Source of the DNA: Candidatus Luteimonas excrementigallinarum
GTDB lineage: Bacteria; Pseudomonadota; Gammaproteobacteria; Xanthomonadales; Xanthomonadaceae
Assembly (NCBI GenBank): GCA_019115725.1
Contig: DXCY01000224.1
Location: 1 to 9,349, forward strand
Direction: 5' to 3'
DNA: 9,349 bases
Made by a program: the position numbers and the translations under genes. The number at the start of each line of letters is the position of its first letter. Positions within the stretch are counted from its first letter, which is position 1. The notes under the pieces were generated by a model that had not been told where the DNA came from, ran no database searches, and saw only the letters and a program-made list of their open reading frames with translations. Shown in pieces: positions 8,678 to 9,349 of this stretch.

Positions 8678-8760
8678 GCGTTGATTCCATGCAGGGACAG
8701 GCGAGGCGCGGACTTCCGGCCTTTTCGTCCGCCACGCTAGCAGCCCGCTGCAACCCGTCC

Positions 8761-8771
8761 TATCCGGGATA
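8761..8771. promoter_or_regulatory. Small palindrome in the divergent intergenic region
   Basis: TATCC and GGATA flank a single G, making an 11-base perfect inverted repeat in the 176-base region between the large - strand gene and the metal transporter. It lies 83 bases upstream of the large gene's start and 82 bases upstream of the transporter's start, so it could be an operator for either. It is short enough to arise by chance. The rest of this intergenic region shows only a GGCACCG tandem repeat (8822-8835) and the TACCAT element. Confidence 0.2.
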
Positions 8772-8840
8772 ACCCTATGCCGGGACACCCGCCAGCGGGG
8801 GTCCGGCTACCAGCCCGGGTCGGCACCGGGCACCGGGCAG

Positions 8841-8846
8841 TACCAT
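8841..8846 (+). promoter_or_regulatory. Candidate -10 element for a leaderless metal transporter transcript
   Basis: TACCAT ends seven bases before the ATG at 8854, so a transcript would start at or next to the start codon. No Shine-Dalgarno sequence precedes that ATG. The match to TATAAT is four of six and no -35 hexamer is clear, so this is suggestive only. Confidence 0.25.
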
Positions 8847-8853
8847 ATGGTCC

Positions 8854-9349
8854 ATGGGAAAGACCCGAACAGCTGCTGCCAGCGCGCCCGACCTGAGGAA
8901 ATACGCCTGGCTGGCAATTGCGACCGCGGTGGTCACCGTCCTGCTAAAGGGCAGCGCCTGGGTGCTGACCGGCTCAGTAGGCCTGCTCTCCGACGCTGCC
9001 GAATCCATGGTCAACCTGGTCGCCGCGGTGGCGGCCCTGGTGGCGCTGACCATCGCCGCCCGGCCGGCCGACCACAACCATCACTTCGGCCACAGCAAGG
9101 CGGAATACTTCTCCGCGGCGCTGGAAGGGGTGATGGTGTTCGTCGCCGCCGCCTCGATCATCTACCTGGGCATCGAGCGCCTGATCAATCCGCGTCCGCT
9201 GGAATCGATCGGCATCGGCATGGTGATCTCGCTGCTGGCCGCGCTGCTCAACGGGGTGGTCGGCCAGGTGCTCATCCGGGTGGGCACGCGCCACCGCTCG
9301 GTCACCCTGCGTGCCGACGGCCGGCACCTGATGACCGACGTCTACACCT
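8854..9349 (+). CDS. Cation diffusion facilitator (CDF) family metal transporter, 3' end outside window
   Basis: The first 165 codons of a membrane exporter that swaps divalent metal ions such as Zn, Fe or Mn for protons across the inner membrane. CDF hallmarks are present: GSVGLLSDAAESMVNLVAA (residues 41-59, with Asp48 in the metal-site position of helix 2), FGHSKAEYFSA (79-89) following a His-rich DHNHH loop (74-78), and GRHLMTDVYT (156-165) holding the HxxxD metal-site motif of helix 5. Hydrophobic segments fall at about 18-39, 43-69, 91-111 and 122-145. The start ATG 8854 gives MGKTRTAAASAP; ATG 8847 is out of frame. No ribosome binding site is visible, and a -10-like TACCAT lies just upstream, so translation may be leaderless. 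FieF- or CzcD-like specificity cannot be decided from this part. It is divergent from the large unknown gene. Confidence 0.93.
   Translation, partial: MGKTRTAAASAPDLRKYAWLAIATAVVTVLLKGSAWVLTGSVGLLSDAAESMVNLVAAVAALVALTIAARPADHNHHFGHSKAEYFSAALEGVMVFVAAASIIYLGIERLINPRPLESIGIGMVISLLAALLNGVVGQVLIRVGTRHRSVTLRADGRHLMTDVYT

Noticed and set aside
8678..8788. Upstream extension of the large gene to 8788
   Set aside because: The 37 added residues are basic and Trp/Arg-rich, unlike the acidic protein, and would take up the likely promoter region.
8822..8840. GGCACCG tandem repeat as an operator or iteron
   Set aside because: Only two full copies and part of a third, in GC-rich DNA; too little to support a function.

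Overview
The window is GC-rich DNA whose gene content most resembles a gammaproteobacterium of the Xanthomonadaceae (Xanthomonas, Stenotrophomonas, Lysobacter or Luteimonas type). This assignment is inferred from protein character and gene order recalled from that family; no database search was possible. No RNA genes, insertion sequences, CRISPR arrays or phage genes are visible, and no gene-free stretch exceeds about 180 bases.

Left part (2-2775, + strand): the tail of a Pro/Ala-rich protein overlaps, by an ATGA junction, a YigZ/IMPACT-family gene. That gene carries an in-frame amber codon (TAG, 778-780). The frame continues cleanly behind the stop for 42 more codons that look like the rest of the family's C-terminal domain, so the gene is broken by a point mutation or contains a sequence error. 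A complete homodimer-type ABC exporter with fused membrane and ATPase domains follows.

Middle (2812-6067): a secreted protein of unknown function with a clear signal peptide and a good ribosome binding site runs tail to tail into a class I (iron-sulfur) fumarate hydratase, with only two bases between their stops. The fumarase is divergent from a 6-phosphogluconolactonase across a 113-base promoter region. These two enzymes belong to the TCA cycle and to the oxidative pentose phosphate / Entner-Doudoroff route, respectively.

Right part (6119-9349): an 852-residue, acidic, Ala-rich protein of no family I recognise is read on the - strand. It has a Pro/Gln/Tyr-rich N-terminus, a likely short coiled coil, a glycine-zipper hydrophobic core, and a C-terminal region with four degenerate copies of a short Gly-Leu-x-Pro/Gly-Glu motif. 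It is the most likely novel element here. Divergent from it, and cut by the window end, is a cation diffusion facilitator (metal efflux) gene whose start may be leaderless.

Apart from possible co-transcription of 2-2775 (perhaps to 3663), the genes look like separate housekeeping units, not one pathway.
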